46,990 nt of DNA from Salinisphaeraceae bacterium. Lineage in GTDB: Bacteria; Pseudomonadota; Gammaproteobacteria; Nevskiales; Salinisphaeraceae. Positions 15,302 through 23,784 of this stretch are shown piece by piece. Both the position numbers and the translations under genes were made by a program. Location: NCBI GenBank assembly GCA_002683405.1, contig NYTH01000014.1, positions 1 through 46,990 on the forward strand, written 5' to 3'. The notes beneath the pieces are model-generated. The model was not told the DNA's origin. It did no database searches and saw only the letters and a list, made by a program, of their open reading frames with translations. Numbering within the stretch: the first letter of the stretch is position 1; every line of letters begins with the position of its first letter.

Positions 15302-16402
15302 TCAGACGGCGGGTGAATCCGACGGCTCGGGCGGCAACTGTTCCGCCTCGCGCCGCGTCGAGGCGCTGGGCCAGGCGTTGATCACCGCGTGCACCACCGT
15401 GGCCAGCGGAATGGCGAAGAACACGCCCCAGAACCCCCACACGCCGCCGAAAAACAGCACCGCGCCGATAATGGCAATGGGGTGCAGGTTCACGGCCTCG
15501 GAAAACAGGATGGGCACCAGCACGTTGCCGTCCAGCGCCTGCAGGATGCCGTAGGCGATCAGCACATAGACGGTCTGCGCCTCGAAGCCCCACTGCGAGT
15601 AGGCCACCAGCGCCACCGGCACCGTCATGGCCAGCGCGCCCAGATAGGGCACCAGCACCGACAGACCCACCAGGGCCGACAGCAGCACGGCGTACTTCAA
15701 CCCGAGCAGCGTGAAGGTGATGTACGACGCCAGCCAGACCACGAGAATTTCCACCACCTTGCCGCGGACATAGTTGGCGAGCTGGCGATCCACCTCGCGC
15801 CAGACCGACTGGGCCAGACCCTGATTGGTCGGCACGAAGCTCTTGAGCCAGTTGACGATCTTGGTCTTGTCGCGCAGGAAGAAGAACACCATCAGCGGCA
15901 CCAGGATGATGTAAACCGCCAGATAGAGCAGGCTGACGCCCACGCCCACCGACCGCGACAGCACTTCCTGACGGAAAAAGCCGATGCCCTGCGTGGTCGA
16001 CGTGAGCAGGTCCTCGATCTGCTCGGTGGTGATCAGCGCCGGATACTTGTCCGGCAGATTCAGCAGCCACGCCTGGATGGTGGCAATGATGGACGGCAGC
16101 TCCTGGAATATCTGCGCGGCCTGCCGCGTGAGCAGCGGCGTCAGCGACAAGCTGACCAGCAGCACCCCCACCAGCAGCGCCATCGACAGCAGCCCGGCCG
16201 CAATGCCGCGCGACATCCTAAGGCGCATGAGCATGCGCACCGGCACTTCGAGGAAATAGGCGATGATGATGGCGGCAAAGATGGGGGCCAGCGAGCCGCC
16301 AAAAAACATGATCAGCAGCAGGCCGCCAATCAAAATCAGGCCCAGCGTGACGACCTGGGGGTCGGACAGCGTTCTGTTAATCCATTCGCGGACGACGTTC
16401 AT
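15302..16402 (-). CDS. perM: AI-2E family transporter (PerM/YhhT-like permease)
   Basis: An integral inner-membrane protein of 366 residues. Hydrophobic segments are spaced in the family pattern: two near the N-terminus (VVTLGLILIGGLLLIMFFGG and the following IFAAIIIAYFLEVPV), one near residue 70, and a C-terminal cluster beginning near 150. The cluster carries the conserved PYLGALAMTVPVALVAY and HPIAIIGAVLFFGGVWGFWGVFFAIPLATV stretches. Members include AI-2 exporters and Na+/H+ antiporter-like proteins; the substrate cannot be told from sequence. In E. coli perM is also beside the M48 protease gene bepA. The ATG at 16402 is preferred; a GTG two codons upstream (16408) is also possible. Confidence 0.9.
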   Translation of the reverse strand: MNVVREWINRTLSDPQVVTLGLILIGGLLLIMFFGGSLAPIFAAIIIAYFLEVPVRMLMRLRMSRGIAAGLLSMALLVGVLLVSLSLTPLLTRQAAQIFQELPSIIATIQAWLLNLPDKYPALITTEQIEDLLTSTTQGIGFFRQEVLSRSVGVGVSLLYLAVYIILVPLMVFFFLRDKTKIVNWLKSFVPTNQGLAQSVWREVDRQLANYVRGKVVEILVVWLASYITFTLLGLKYAVLLSALVGLSVLVPYLGALAMTVPVALVAYSQWGFEAQTVYVLIAYGILQALDGNVLVPILFSEAVNLHPIAIIGAVLFFGGVWGFWGVFFAIPLATVVHAVINAWPSASTRREAEQLPPEPSDSPAV

Positions 16403-16513
16403 CGACACTCACTTGGAAAGATTGATCCGGACCCCCGCGCAAGATTGAACCGAACCGGCCGAAAACCGTCAAACAAGGTACCATAGGCCGACCCACTCGA
16501 AGGGGTATTTTCC

Positions 16514-17986
16514 TTGCGATTCTTCCTGCCATTTCTCGCCGCCGCCGGCCTGCTCGTGTCGCTCGGCGCGGCCGCCGACGATTACGGGCTGCCCAGTATC
16601 GGCCAGCCGGCCGACAATGCGCTGTCGCCCGGGCAGGAAAAGAAGATCGGGCGGGAAGTCGTGGCGCAGCTGCTGGCCGCGGGCGCTATCTCCGACGACC
16701 CCGAACTGACCGAATACGTCAATCGCATCGGCCGCCGCCTGGCCACGCACAGCAGCCACGCGCCCAGCCACTTCAATTTCTACCTGATCAACGACGATTC
16801 GGTGAACGCCTTTGCCCTGCCCGGTGGCTATATCGGCCTGAACGCGGGGCTGCTGCTCGAATCCACCAACGAAAGTCAGGTGGCCGGCGTGCTCGCGCAC
16901 GAAATTGCCCACGTCACGCAGCGCCACATCGCGCGCCAGATCGAGGCGACGCAAGGCATGACCCTGCTCACGGCCGCGGCCATGCTGCTGGCCGTCATCG
17001 CCGGTGGCGGCAACCCGGCCGTCATTCAGGCCGCGGTCACCATGGGCGTGGCGGGCATCGGCCAGCAGCAGATCAACTTCACCCGGGCGCATGAGCTCGA
17101 GGCCGACCGTCTGGGCATCGCCACGCTGGCCCAGTCCAACTACGACCCGAACGGCATGGCCGGCTTCTTTGGCCGCATGGAGCGGCGCTCTCGCCTGTAC
17201 GGCAACCGCATTCCGGAAATTCTGCTCACCCACCCGATCAGCACCACCCGTATCGCGGAAGCCGAATCACGGGCCCGTAACTTCCCCGTGCGACCCATCT
17301 CCGAATACGACGATTACGGTCTGATGCGCGCCCGCGCCCGCGTGCACAGCAGCGAGCAGCCCAGCGATGTGGTGCGCTACTTCCACGAACAGCAAAAATC
17401 GCAGCCGGACTCGGTCGCCATTCAGTACGGCTATGCGCTGGCGCTGGGCCGCACCGGACAGCAGACACGCGCCGTGGAAATGCTGCGTCAGTTGCACGAA
17501 AGCGATACGGGCAACGTTCACTACGCGCTGGCGCTATCCGACATGCGAGGCCGCAATGGCGACGTGGACGGCGCGCTGACCACGCTCAAGCCGCTGGTGC
17601 CCCGATACCCGAATTACGCCCCCCTCAACATCGCCTACGCGCAGGCGCTGATCGACATTGGCCGGCCTGCCGAGGCCCGCGCCTATCTGCTGAACGACAC
17701 GCAGCTTGTCGGCCAGGATTTCCAGGCGCACGAACTGCTGGCTCGCGCTGCGGATGCACAGGACCACGACGCCGAGGCCTATTACCGCCAGGCCGAATAT
17801 CACCACATGCGCGGGGAGTACGCGGCCGCCATCTACAAACTGCGCACGGGCCTGCGGTTGCCGAACCTGAACGGCGAGGACGCGCAGCGCATGCAGGCCT
17901 CGCTGGCCCGCTACAAGCGGGAATGCGCGCTGGCCTGGTCGGCCGAGGAGTGCCGGGATCGCGTGGAGGGCACGGTCCGGCGCTAG
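16514..17986 (+). CDS. bepA: Periplasmic M48 metalloprotease/chaperone BepA
   Basis: BepA maintains outer-membrane assembly, assisting or degrading LptD intermediates at the BAM complex. The 490-residue protein starts with a signal peptide (cleavage near residue 21, GAA^ADDYG). The M48 domain has HEIAH (129–133) with the third zinc ligand in HELEADRLG (E196), and the LTHPIST loop that holds the inhibitory histidine in E. coli BepA. A C-terminal TPR region spans about 290–475. The start is TTG at 16514 with GAAGGGG nine bases upstream. Its 3' end meets lapB with only 13 bp between the stop codons. Confidence 0.95.
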   Translation: MRFFLPFLAAAGLLVSLGAAADDYGLPSIGQPADNALSPGQEKKIGREVVAQLLAAGAISDDPELTEYVNRIGRRLATHSSHAPSHFNFYLINDDSVNAFALPGGYIGLNAGLLLESTNESQVAGVLAHEIAHVTQRHIARQIEATQGMTLLTAAAMLLAVIAGGGNPAVIQAAVTMGVAGIGQQQINFTRAHELEADRLGIATLAQSNYDPNGMAGFFGRMERRSRLYGNRIPEILLTHPISTTRIAEAESRARNFPVRPISEYDDYGLMRARARVHSSEQPSDVVRYFHEQQKSQPDSVAIQYGYALALGRTGQQTRAVEMLRQLHESDTGNVHYALALSDMRGRNGDVDGALTTLKPLVPRYPNYAPLNIAYAQALIDIGRPAEARAYLLNDTQLVGQDFQAHELLARAADAQDHDAEAYYRQAEYHHMRGEYAAAIYKLRTGLRLPNLNGEDAQRMQASLARYKRECALAWSAEECRDRVEGTVRR

Positions 17987-17999
17987 ACAGCAGCCCGGT

Positions 18000-19172
18000 T
18001 TATCCGGCCGGTTTGATATCCCGCACCGGGATGATGCTGTTCCACAGCTTGCAGCTCGGGCATTGCCAGTGGCGATAGCTGCCCGAAAAACCGCAATGGC
18101 CGCAGAGATAGGTCGGCTGCTGATCGATGATCTGCTTGAGCGCCGCGTGCAGGCTTTGCATGGGACCCGAGAGCGGCAAATCGGACTGCTCGGCGGTCAG
18201 CTTCAGCAAGTGATAGAAACCCACCCAGTTGGGCGTGTCCTGCACGAACCCGGATAGGTGCTCGATGGCCTCATCCACTTCGCGCCCCTGCACCATCAGA
18301 TCGGCCAGCGCCACCTGCGGCGCCGAGCCGGGATACTTGCGGATGATGTCGCGCAACAGCTTGCGAAAGCTCTTCAGGTCATCCCGCGCGGCGTGACACT
18401 GTTGTAGCGGGCTCAGGATTTCGGGCACGAAGTCGATGTCCTGTTTCAGTACGCGGCTGAAATCCTTGATCGCCGCATCGTACTGCTCTTCCGCCATGGC
18501 CATGTGGCCAAGAATGATGCTGGCGCGTACACACTCGCGAAACTCCGATAGCGCCGCACGGGCGAGCCGCCGCGCCTCATCGCCGTCCCCGCGATCACGC
18601 GCCTGCTCCGCCATTTCGCAGTAGTACTGCGCAATCACCGGCCTCAGGCTGTGGCCGCGCACCGTCTCCAGACGACGCGTGGTTTCAATAGCGCTGTCCC
18701 AGTCGCGCCCGGATTCGTGGATCGTCACCAGTCCCGACAGCGCCCGCTCGAGGAACATGCCCTGCTCGGCCAGTTCCTTGAACAGGTCCTCGGCCCGGTC
18801 CAGCACGCCGGCGCGAAGATAATCCTGCGCCAGTTCGAAACGGGCCTGGTTGCGGTGGATCGGTTTGAGATTGGGGCGGGCCACCAAATTCTGGTGCAGC
18901 CGCAGCGCGCGATCGACCTCGCCCTGCTTGCGGAACAGATTCCCCAGCGCCAGATGGGTCTCGACGGTCTCGTTGTCCACCTCGAGCAGACGTACAAACA
19001 CCTCAATGGCGCGGTCGGCGTCCTCGTCCACAAGGTAGCTGATGCCGCGCAGATAGTCGGGGTGCACGGTGGTCGGCTTTTCCTCGGGCGCCAGCACACG
19101 GCCCCGCAGATACCAGCCCGACGCGGCGGCTACAGGCAGCAGCAGCAGGAGCAGCCAACCGGCATCAAGCAT
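18000..19172 (-). CDS. lapB: Lipopolysaccharide assembly protein LapB
   Basis: LapB (YciM) is an inner-membrane TPR protein that presents LpxC to FtsH and so sets LPS synthesis. The 390-residue protein has one N-terminal membrane anchor (MLDAGWLLLLLLPVAAASGW), about nine TPR motifs (for example VETHLALGNLFRKQGEVDRA and ARFELAQDYLRAGVLDRAED), and a C-terminal rubredoxin-like metal site with two Cys pairs (CGHC and CPSC). All three parts are essential in the E. coli protein. The start at 19172 overlaps the lapA stop by 8 bp and matches the E. coli length. It converges closely on bepA. Confidence 0.95.
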   Translation of the reverse strand: MLDAGWLLLLLLPVAAASGWYLRGRVLAPEEKPTTVHPDYLRGISYLVDEDADRAIEVFVRLLEVDNETVETHLALGNLFRKQGEVDRALRLHQNLVARPNLKPIHRNQARFELAQDYLRAGVLDRAEDLFKELAEQGMFLERALSGLVTIHESGRDWDSAIETTRRLETVRGHSLRPVIAQYYCEMAEQARDRGDGDEARRLARAALSEFRECVRASIILGHMAMAEEQYDAAIKDFSRVLKQDIDFVPEILSPLQQCHAARDDLKSFRKLLRDIIRKYPGSAPQVALADLMVQGREVDEAIEHLSGFVQDTPNWVGFYHLLKLTAEQSDLPLSGPMQSLHAALKQIIDQQPTYLCGHCGFSGSYRHWQCPSCKLWNSIIPVRDIKPAG

Positions 19173-19455
19173 CGTGAATGGGCATATTCCGCAGGTTGCG
19201 AATTTCTCCCTGGGCATCCTCGAGCTGCCGCCGGGTGCGACCCAAGCGCCCCCGCAGCGCCGCGAGACGCGCCAGGAACATCAGCATCGAGAGCACGAAG
19301 CCCACTATGAAGGTCAACAACAGCACCACGACCAGCGGCACATCCATCTTGTCCCAGAGGTAATTCACTGTCACCGCCTGGAAATTGGCGTAGCCGAACA
19401 CCAGCCCCAGCACCAGAGCCACCGCAATCAAAAGGTTACGCAACAACCGCAACAT
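19165..19455 (-). CDS. lapA: Lipopolysaccharide assembly protein LapA
   Basis: A 96-residue inner-membrane protein with two transmembrane segments (LLIAVALVLGLVFGYANFQ and LVVVLLLTFIVGFVLSMLMF), the conserved VTVNYLW linker between them, and a coiled-coil tail (RGRLGRTRRQLEDAQGEIRNL). LapA (YciS) is the partner of LapB. The ATG at 19455 follows GAGAGTGG. The lapB ATG lies inside the last codons of lapA, so the two are translationally coupled. In related genomes ihfB directly precedes lapA; here 1.39 kb of repeats separates them, so lapAB probably has its own promoter. Confidence 0.93.
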   Translation of the reverse strand: MLRLLRNLLIAVALVLGLVFGYANFQAVTVNYLWDKMDVPLVVVLLLTFIVGFVLSMLMFLARLAALRGRLGRTRRQLEDAQGEIRNLRNMPIHDA

Positions 19456-19496
19456 CAAACCCACTCTCGATGAAATTCTTGTGAGGAGCGGGATTG

Positions 19497-19895
19497 TAGC
19501 AAGGGCGACACGGAGCGTGCGCAGCACGTCGGAGCGGGAGCACTTGCAACTGAGGCCATACGTTGAAAAAGCGTCTGAACCTCGTGGAATCGATGTCTTC
19601 CAACAACGGCGCATTGCCGCAGCAGCGCGGACACGGGGGCGCGCAGCGGCCAGGTGCGGGGAGCGCTGACACTGCGGCCACGCGTTTAAAAAAACGGAAA
19701 GACTCGATGTCGCTGGCCACGAACCCCAGGCGCATTGCCGTAGCAAGGGCGACACGGAGCGTGCGCAGCACGTCGGAGCGGGAGCGCTTGCAACTGCGGC
19801 CATACGTTGAAAAAGAAGCCGAACCTACGGAAATCGATATCTTCCAACAACGGCGCATTGCCGCAGCAGCGCGGACACGGGGGCGCGCAGCGGCC
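19497..19895. repeat. Alternating 123/121-bp tandem array
   Basis: Three and a quarter head-to-tail units are present: 19497–19619 (123 bp), 19620–19740 (121 bp), 19741–19863 (123 bp) and the truncated start of a fourth (19864–19895). Units 1 and 3 begin TAGCAAGGGCGACACGG and are nearly identical. Units 2 and 4 begin CAGCAGCGCGGACACGG and are nearly identical where they overlap. Each complete unit ends in GCGCATTGCCG, and all contain a GCGGCCA…CGTT(T/G)AAAAA motif or its variant. The A-B-A-B order implies an ancestral unit of about 122 bp that diverged and was then duplicated as a dimer of 244 bp. Confidence 0.9.
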
Positions 19896-19920
19896 CGTTC
19901 TGACCGACAAGATGAAATGG

Positions 19921-20760
19921 ACTTCGACAGGCTCAGTCCGAACGGTATGACCCACCGCTGCGCCGAGAAACCGTTCGTGCTGAGCCTGTCGAAGCATGAT
20001 CTTCGCCATGCCAACGCAAACCCACGACGGCGACGGACGCAATGACGCCACGCCGGATTTCGCTGCGCTGCAGCCGGCCTACGGTTACGTTCATCGCTAC
20101 GCCTCGTAGGCCGGATGGAGGTCGAAGACCGGAATCCGGCAGAGCGAGGCCGCTTCGGCGATAAAACAGGTCCACGCACTGCGCCAGCGGGCCGCCCGAT
20201 CCCTTGAAGAACCCGGACTTCGACAGGCTCAGTCCGAACGGTGTAACCCACCTCCGCGCCTAAAAACCGTTCGCGCTGAGCCTGTCGAAGCACGCTGTTC
20301 GCCTTGCCGACGCAAACCCACGACGGAAACGGACGCAATGACGCCACGCCGGATTTCGCTGCGCTGCATCCGGCCTACGATATCGACCATCGCTCGCCCC
20401 GTAGGCCGGATGGAGGTCGAAGACCGGAATCCGGCGGAGTGAGCCAGCGTGGCGCGATGAAACAATCGTACGCCCTGCGCCAGCGGGCCGCCCGACCCGT
20501 TGAAGAACCCGGACTTCGACAGGCTCAGTCCGAACGATGTAATCCACCGCAGCGCCGAGAGACCGTTCGTGCTGAGCCTGTCGAAGCACGCTCTTCGCCG
20601 TGCCGACGCAAACCCACGACGGCGACGGACGCAATGACGCCACGCCGGATTCCGCTGCGCTGCATCCGGCCTGCGGTTACGTTCATCGCTCTGCCCCGTA
20701 GGCCGGATGGAGGTCGAAGACCGGAATCCGGCAGAGCCTTGGGCGATGCGGTATCGGGCA
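19921..20760. repeat. 296-bp composite tandem repeat, three copies
   Basis: Units begin at 19921, 20217 and 20513, exactly 296 bp apart, and the third ends prematurely near 20740. Each unit has the same order: an A repeat (ACTTCGACAGGCTCAG), its inverted partner about 45 bp later, a connector containing CGCAAACCCACGACGG and GCAATGACGCCACG, then B repeats facing each other (CCGGATTTCGCTGCGCTG… and GTAGGCCGGATGGAGGTCG), and a tail GCGCCAGCGGGCCGCCCGA with TTGAAGAACCCGG (absent from unit 3). Substitutions are scattered, but complete units keep their length. This is a higher-order unit assembled from both short repeat families. Confidence 0.93.
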
Positions 20761-20802
20761 CAGGGCCGTTGCCGCGATGGAGATTGGAAAAAAACGGACA
20801 AG

Positions 20803-20827
20803 AAAAAACCGGCGCCTGGCCGGTTTT
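20803..20827 (-). terminator. Rho-independent terminator after ihfB
   Basis: On the minus strand AAAACCGGC pairs with GCCGGTTTT around the five-base loop CAGGC, and the stem runs into a T tract (TTTTTT at 20808–20803). It begins about 19 bp after the ihfB stop. It separates the supraoperon from the repeat island. Confidence 0.92.
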
Positions 20828-20845
20828 ACTTTAAACGTTAGCGAG

Positions 20846-21130
20846 TTAGCCGCTGGTATTCACCCTTTCTCGCATTTCCTTGCCTGGCTTGAAATGCGGA
20901 ACGTATTTATGCGGGATCCTGACCGACGCTCCGGTCTTTGGGTTTCTGCCAGTACGAGCCGGCCGATGATTGACCGAAAAACTGCCGAAACCGCGGATCT
21001 CGATTCGCCCGCCTTCACTCAGCGTATTGCTGATGGACTCGAGCAGAAGCTTTACCCCCAGCTCGACATCCCGATAGGAAAGATGCGTCTGCCGCTCGGT
21101 GAGCCGCTCGATCAACTCCGATTTTGTCAT
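20846..21130 (-). CDS. ihfB: Integration host factor subunit beta
   Basis: IHF-β forms the DNA-bending heterodimer with IhfA. The 94-residue protein is the same length as in E. coli. It shows TKSELIERL at the N-terminus, the helical body, and the arm region [27 protein letters not shown] followed by [15 protein letters not shown]. The Arg-Asn-Pro tip of the β-arm that intercalates DNA is intact. The start at 21130 is the conserved one. It lies 134 bp after rpsA, as in many gammaproteobacteria, and is followed by a strong terminator. Confidence 0.97.
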   Translation of the reverse strand: MTKSELIERLTERQTHLSYRDVELGVKLLLESISNTLSEGGRIEIRGFGSFSVNHRPARTGRNPKTGASVRIPHKYVPHFKPGKEMRERVNTSG

Positions 21131-21213
21131 CCTGAGCCCCCAAATTCCCCAATATCCGCGATCGACGCCGCGTAATTTATTTTTGGACGCCAAGAGGCTA
21201 GCCCAATCGGTCA

Positions 21214-21245
21214 GGCTGCGCAAGCACCCCAGCGCTTGCGCAGCC
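21214..21245 (-). other. 12-bp perfect hairpin between rpsA and ihfB
   Basis: GGCTGCGCAAGC pairs perfectly with GCTTGCGCAGCC around an eight-base loop, starting about 20 bases after the rpsA stop codon on the minus strand. No T run follows it, so it is more likely to protect the rpsA mRNA 3' end or attenuate read-through into ihfB than to terminate fully. Confidence 0.7.
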
Positions 21246-21264
21246 ATCAAAAAACATTGACCAA

Positions 21265-22950
21265 TCAGGAACCTTCGTCGCCTGCGTCAATCTGCTCCTT
21301 CAGCAGATCGCCCAGGCTGGTGGTGCCGGAACGCTCGCTCGATTCTGCATAGCTGCGTACGGCGTCCTTCTCTTCCTTCTCTTCCTTGGCCTTGATCGAC
21401 AGGCTGATCATGCGGTTCTTGCGATCCAGGCCCATCATCCGCGCCTCCACCTCGGCGCCTTCCGACAACGCACTGCGAGCGTCCTCGACGCGGTCACGCG
21501 CAATATCGGAAGCCCGGATGTAACCGCTGACTTCGTCGTCCAGATGGACCACGGCGCCACGCGCGTCGACTTCGGTGATGGTGCCGGTGACGATCGAGCC
21601 CTTGGGATGCGCCGCCATGAAATCGGACAGAGGATCCTGCGCCAACTGCTTGATACCCAGGGAAATCCGCTCGCGATCGGCGTCGATGGAGAGCACCACG
21701 GCTTCCACTTCGTCACCCTTGTTGTAGTTGCGGACCAGCTCTTCGCCATCGTCGTTCCAGGACAGGTCGGACAGATGCACCAGACCGTCGATATCGCCCG
21801 GCAGGCCCACGAAGATGCCGAAATCGGTGATGGACTTGATCTGGCCGCCCACCTTGTCGCCCTTCTGATGGTTCTGGGCAAATTCGTCCCAGGGGTTGGG
21901 CTGACACTGCTTCATGCCCAGCGAGATGCGGCGACGTTCCTCGTCGATCTCGAGCACCATGACTTCGACTTCGTCGCCCACCGACACCACGTTGCCGGGA
22001 TTGACGTTCTTGTTGGTCCAGTCCATCTCGGAGACGTGCACCAGACCTTCCACGCCTTCTTCGATTTCGACGAAGGCGCCGTAATCGGTGATGTTGGTGA
22101 CGTTGCCGAACAGACGGGTGTTTTCCGGGTAGCGACGGGCAATGTCGACCCAGGGGTCGTCACCCAGCTGCTTGAGGCCCAGCGACACGCGGGTACGCTC
22201 GCGATCGAACTTGAGGACCTTGACCTCGATTTCCTGGCCGACTTCCACGACCTCGCTGGGATCCTTGACGCGCTTCCAGGACATATCCGTGATGTGAAGC
22301 AGACCGTCGATACCGCCGAGATCGACGAAGGCGCCATACTCGACCAGGTTCTTGACGATGCCCTTGAGCACCACGCCTTCCTGCAGGGTGTCGAGCAGTT
22401 GCTTGCGCTCTTCGCTGTATTCTTCCTGCAGCACATCGCGGCGGGAGACCACCACGTTGTTGCGCACGCGATCGAGCTTGATGACGCGGAATTCCAGCGG
22501 CTTGCCTTCCAGATAGGTGGTATCGCGCACCGGGCGCACATCCACCAGCGACCCCGGCAGGAACGCGCGGATGTTGCCCACATCCACGGTGTAACCGCCC
22601 TTGACCTTGCCGCTGATCTGGCCGGCAATGGACTCGCTCTTTTCGTAGGCTTCGGTCAGGAAGTCCCAGGTGCGGATGCGCTCCGCCTTTTCCTTGGACA
22701 GCCGGGTTGCGCCAAAGCCGTCTTCCACGGCCTCCAGCGCCACTTCGACCTTGTCACCTTCGCTGATCGAGAGTTCGCCCTTTTCGTTATAGAACTCTTC
22801 GATGGGAATGACGCCTTCGGACTTCAGCCCCGCGTCGATGATCACGACGTCCGGCTTGATCTCCAGAACCTCGGCCTTGACCAGCGAGCCTGGCTGCATG
22901 GTCTGACCGCGAAGGCTCTCCTCGAATAGCTCGGCGAAACTCTCACTCAT
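21265..22950 (-). CDS. rpsA: 30S ribosomal protein S1
   Basis: S1 binds mRNA and brings it to the 30S subunit. The 561-residue protein carries six S1 (OB-fold) repeats at roughly 21–90, 105–170, 190–260, 277–347, 364–434 and 451–520. They include the typical [20 protein letters not shown] and [10 protein letters not shown] motifs. The first two are divergent ribosome-binding domains, as in E. coli. The start [13 protein letters not shown] at 22950 is conserved; upstream ATGs in frame are not. It lies in the order cmk–rpsA–ihfB. The leader of about 100 nt contains a palindromic hairpin annotated separately. Confidence 0.98.
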   Translation of the reverse strand: MSESFAELFEESLRGQTMQPGSLVKAEVLEIKPDVVIIDAGLKSEGVIPIEEFYNEKGELSISEGDKVEVALEAVEDGFGATRLSKEKAERIRTWDFLTEAYEKSESIAGQISGKVKGGYTVDVGNIRAFLPGSLVDVRPVRDTTYLEGKPLEFRVIKLDRVRNNVVVSRRDVLQEEYSEERKQLLDTLQEGVVLKGIVKNLVEYGAFVDLGGIDGLLHITDMSWKRVKDPSEVVEVGQEIEVKVLKFDRERTRVSLGLKQLGDDPWVDIARRYPENTRLFGNVTNITDYGAFVEIEEGVEGLVHVSEMDWTNKNVNPGNVVSVGDEVEVMVLEIDEERRRISLGMKQCQPNPWDEFAQNHQKGDKVGGQIKSITDFGIFVGLPGDIDGLVHLSDLSWNDDGEELVRNYNKGDEVEAVVLSIDADRERISLGIKQLAQDPLSDFMAAHPKGSIVTGTITEVDARGAVVHLDDEVSGYIRASDIARDRVEDARSALSEGAEVEARMMGLDRKNRMISLSIKAKEEKEEKDAVRSYAESSERSGTTSLGDLLKEQIDAGDEGS

Positions 22951-22986
22951 GTTTTCAAAAAATCCCGCGGCCGGAACCGCTGTAAA

Positions 22987-23006
22987 CATCGAACGGGGGT
23001 TCGATG
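22987..23006 (-). promoter_or_regulatory. Hairpin in the rpsA leader
   Basis: CATCGAAC and GTTCGATG form a perfect 8-bp stem with a CCCC loop on the mRNA strand, 37 bases upstream of the rpsA start. S1 regulates its own translation through a structured leader in E. coli. This hairpin is in a fitting position, but the loop does not resemble the GGA loops known there. Confidence 0.5.
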
Positions 23007-23058
23007 GGTTAGTAAATATCCAATCCAGCACATTGCGCGCTGCATTGGGCCTTGAAAT

Positions 23059-23784
23059 TCATTCACTCAGCCCGCGTTCGCGGATCAGCGTTTCGATTCG
23101 CCGCAGGCTTTCCTCCACGGTATCGCCGGTTGTATCCAGCTCTACCGCGTCCGCCGCCGGCAACAGCGGCGAGTGTTTGCGCTTTCGGTCACGCTCGTCG
23201 CGCGCCGATATCTCGCTGTAAATCCGATCAAGATTAGCATTCGCGCCCTCATCGGACAACTGCTCAAAGCGCCGCCGCGCCCGCTCGGCCGCCGACGCCG
23301 TCAGATAGAGCTTGAGCTGCGCGTCGGGAAACACCACCGTGCCCATGTCGCGGCCATCCGCCACCAGGCCTGGCGCCTGGCGAAAATGGTGCTGGGCGTC
23401 CAGCAGCGCCCGGCGAATTTCCGGCCGCGCCGCCAGGCTGGAGGCCAGGTTGCCGGCCTGCTCGTTGCGAATGGCCGAGGTGACGTCCTCGTCGCTCAGC
23501 CACACGCGTTCGCCCCGGCCACCGTCCAGCACTTCAAAGCGCACGCGCATGTTCGCCGCCTGTTCGCACAGAGCCGACAGGTCCGTGTTGACGTCGTCGA
23601 TCGTGGAAGCCGCCAGTCCTCGCCGCTGCGCCATCAGCGCCACCAGCCGGTAGAGCGCGCCGCTGTCCAGCAGATGCCAGCCCAGCCGGCTGGCCAGCGC
23701 GCGGCTGACGGTCCCCTTGCCCGACCCCGAAGGCCCGTCGCAGGTGATGATTGGCGCACCGGCGGTGGTGTTGCCGTGGCTCAT
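23059..23784 (-). CDS. cmk: Cytidylate kinase
   Basis: This enzyme phosphorylates CMP and dCMP with ATP. The 241-residue protein has the P-loop GPSGSGKGTVSRALA (from about residue 17), LDSGALYRLVAL, the CMP-binding insert, GLVADGRDMGTVVFPDAQLKLYLTAS and a lid with RDERDRKRKHSPL followed by DTTGDTVEES. It is slightly longer than the E. coli enzyme. The ATG overlaps the aroA stop by 4 bp (ATGA). It precedes rpsA, as in nearly all gammaproteobacteria. Confidence 0.97.
   Translation of the reverse strand: MSHGNTTAGAPIITCDGPSGSGKGTVSRALASRLGWHLLDSGALYRLVALMAQRRGLAASTIDDVNTDLSALCEQAANMRVRFEVLDGGRGERVWLSDEDVTSAIRNEQAGNLASSLAARPEIRRALLDAQHHFRQAPGLVADGRDMGTVVFPDAQLKLYLTASAAERARRRFEQLSDEGANANLDRIYSEISARDERDRKRKHSPLLPAADAVELDTTGDTVEESLRRIETLIRERGLSE

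Larger units (their letters stand above)
19456..20845. repeat. Repeat island 4 between ihfB and lapA
   Basis: The largest gene-free region in the window (1.39 kb). It consists of two different arrays described separately (19497–19895 and 19921–20760) and short joining segments, followed by the ihfB terminator. All ORFs here translate the repeats in both directions and share no family with a known protein. The promoter of lapAB must lie within the array or in the roughly 40 bp next to the lapA start, where I see no strong hexamers. Confidence 0.9.

Noticed and set aside
19497-20760. CRISPR array
   Set aside because: The units are 121–123 and 296 bp, contiguous, without unique spacers of constant length, and no cas genes are in the window.
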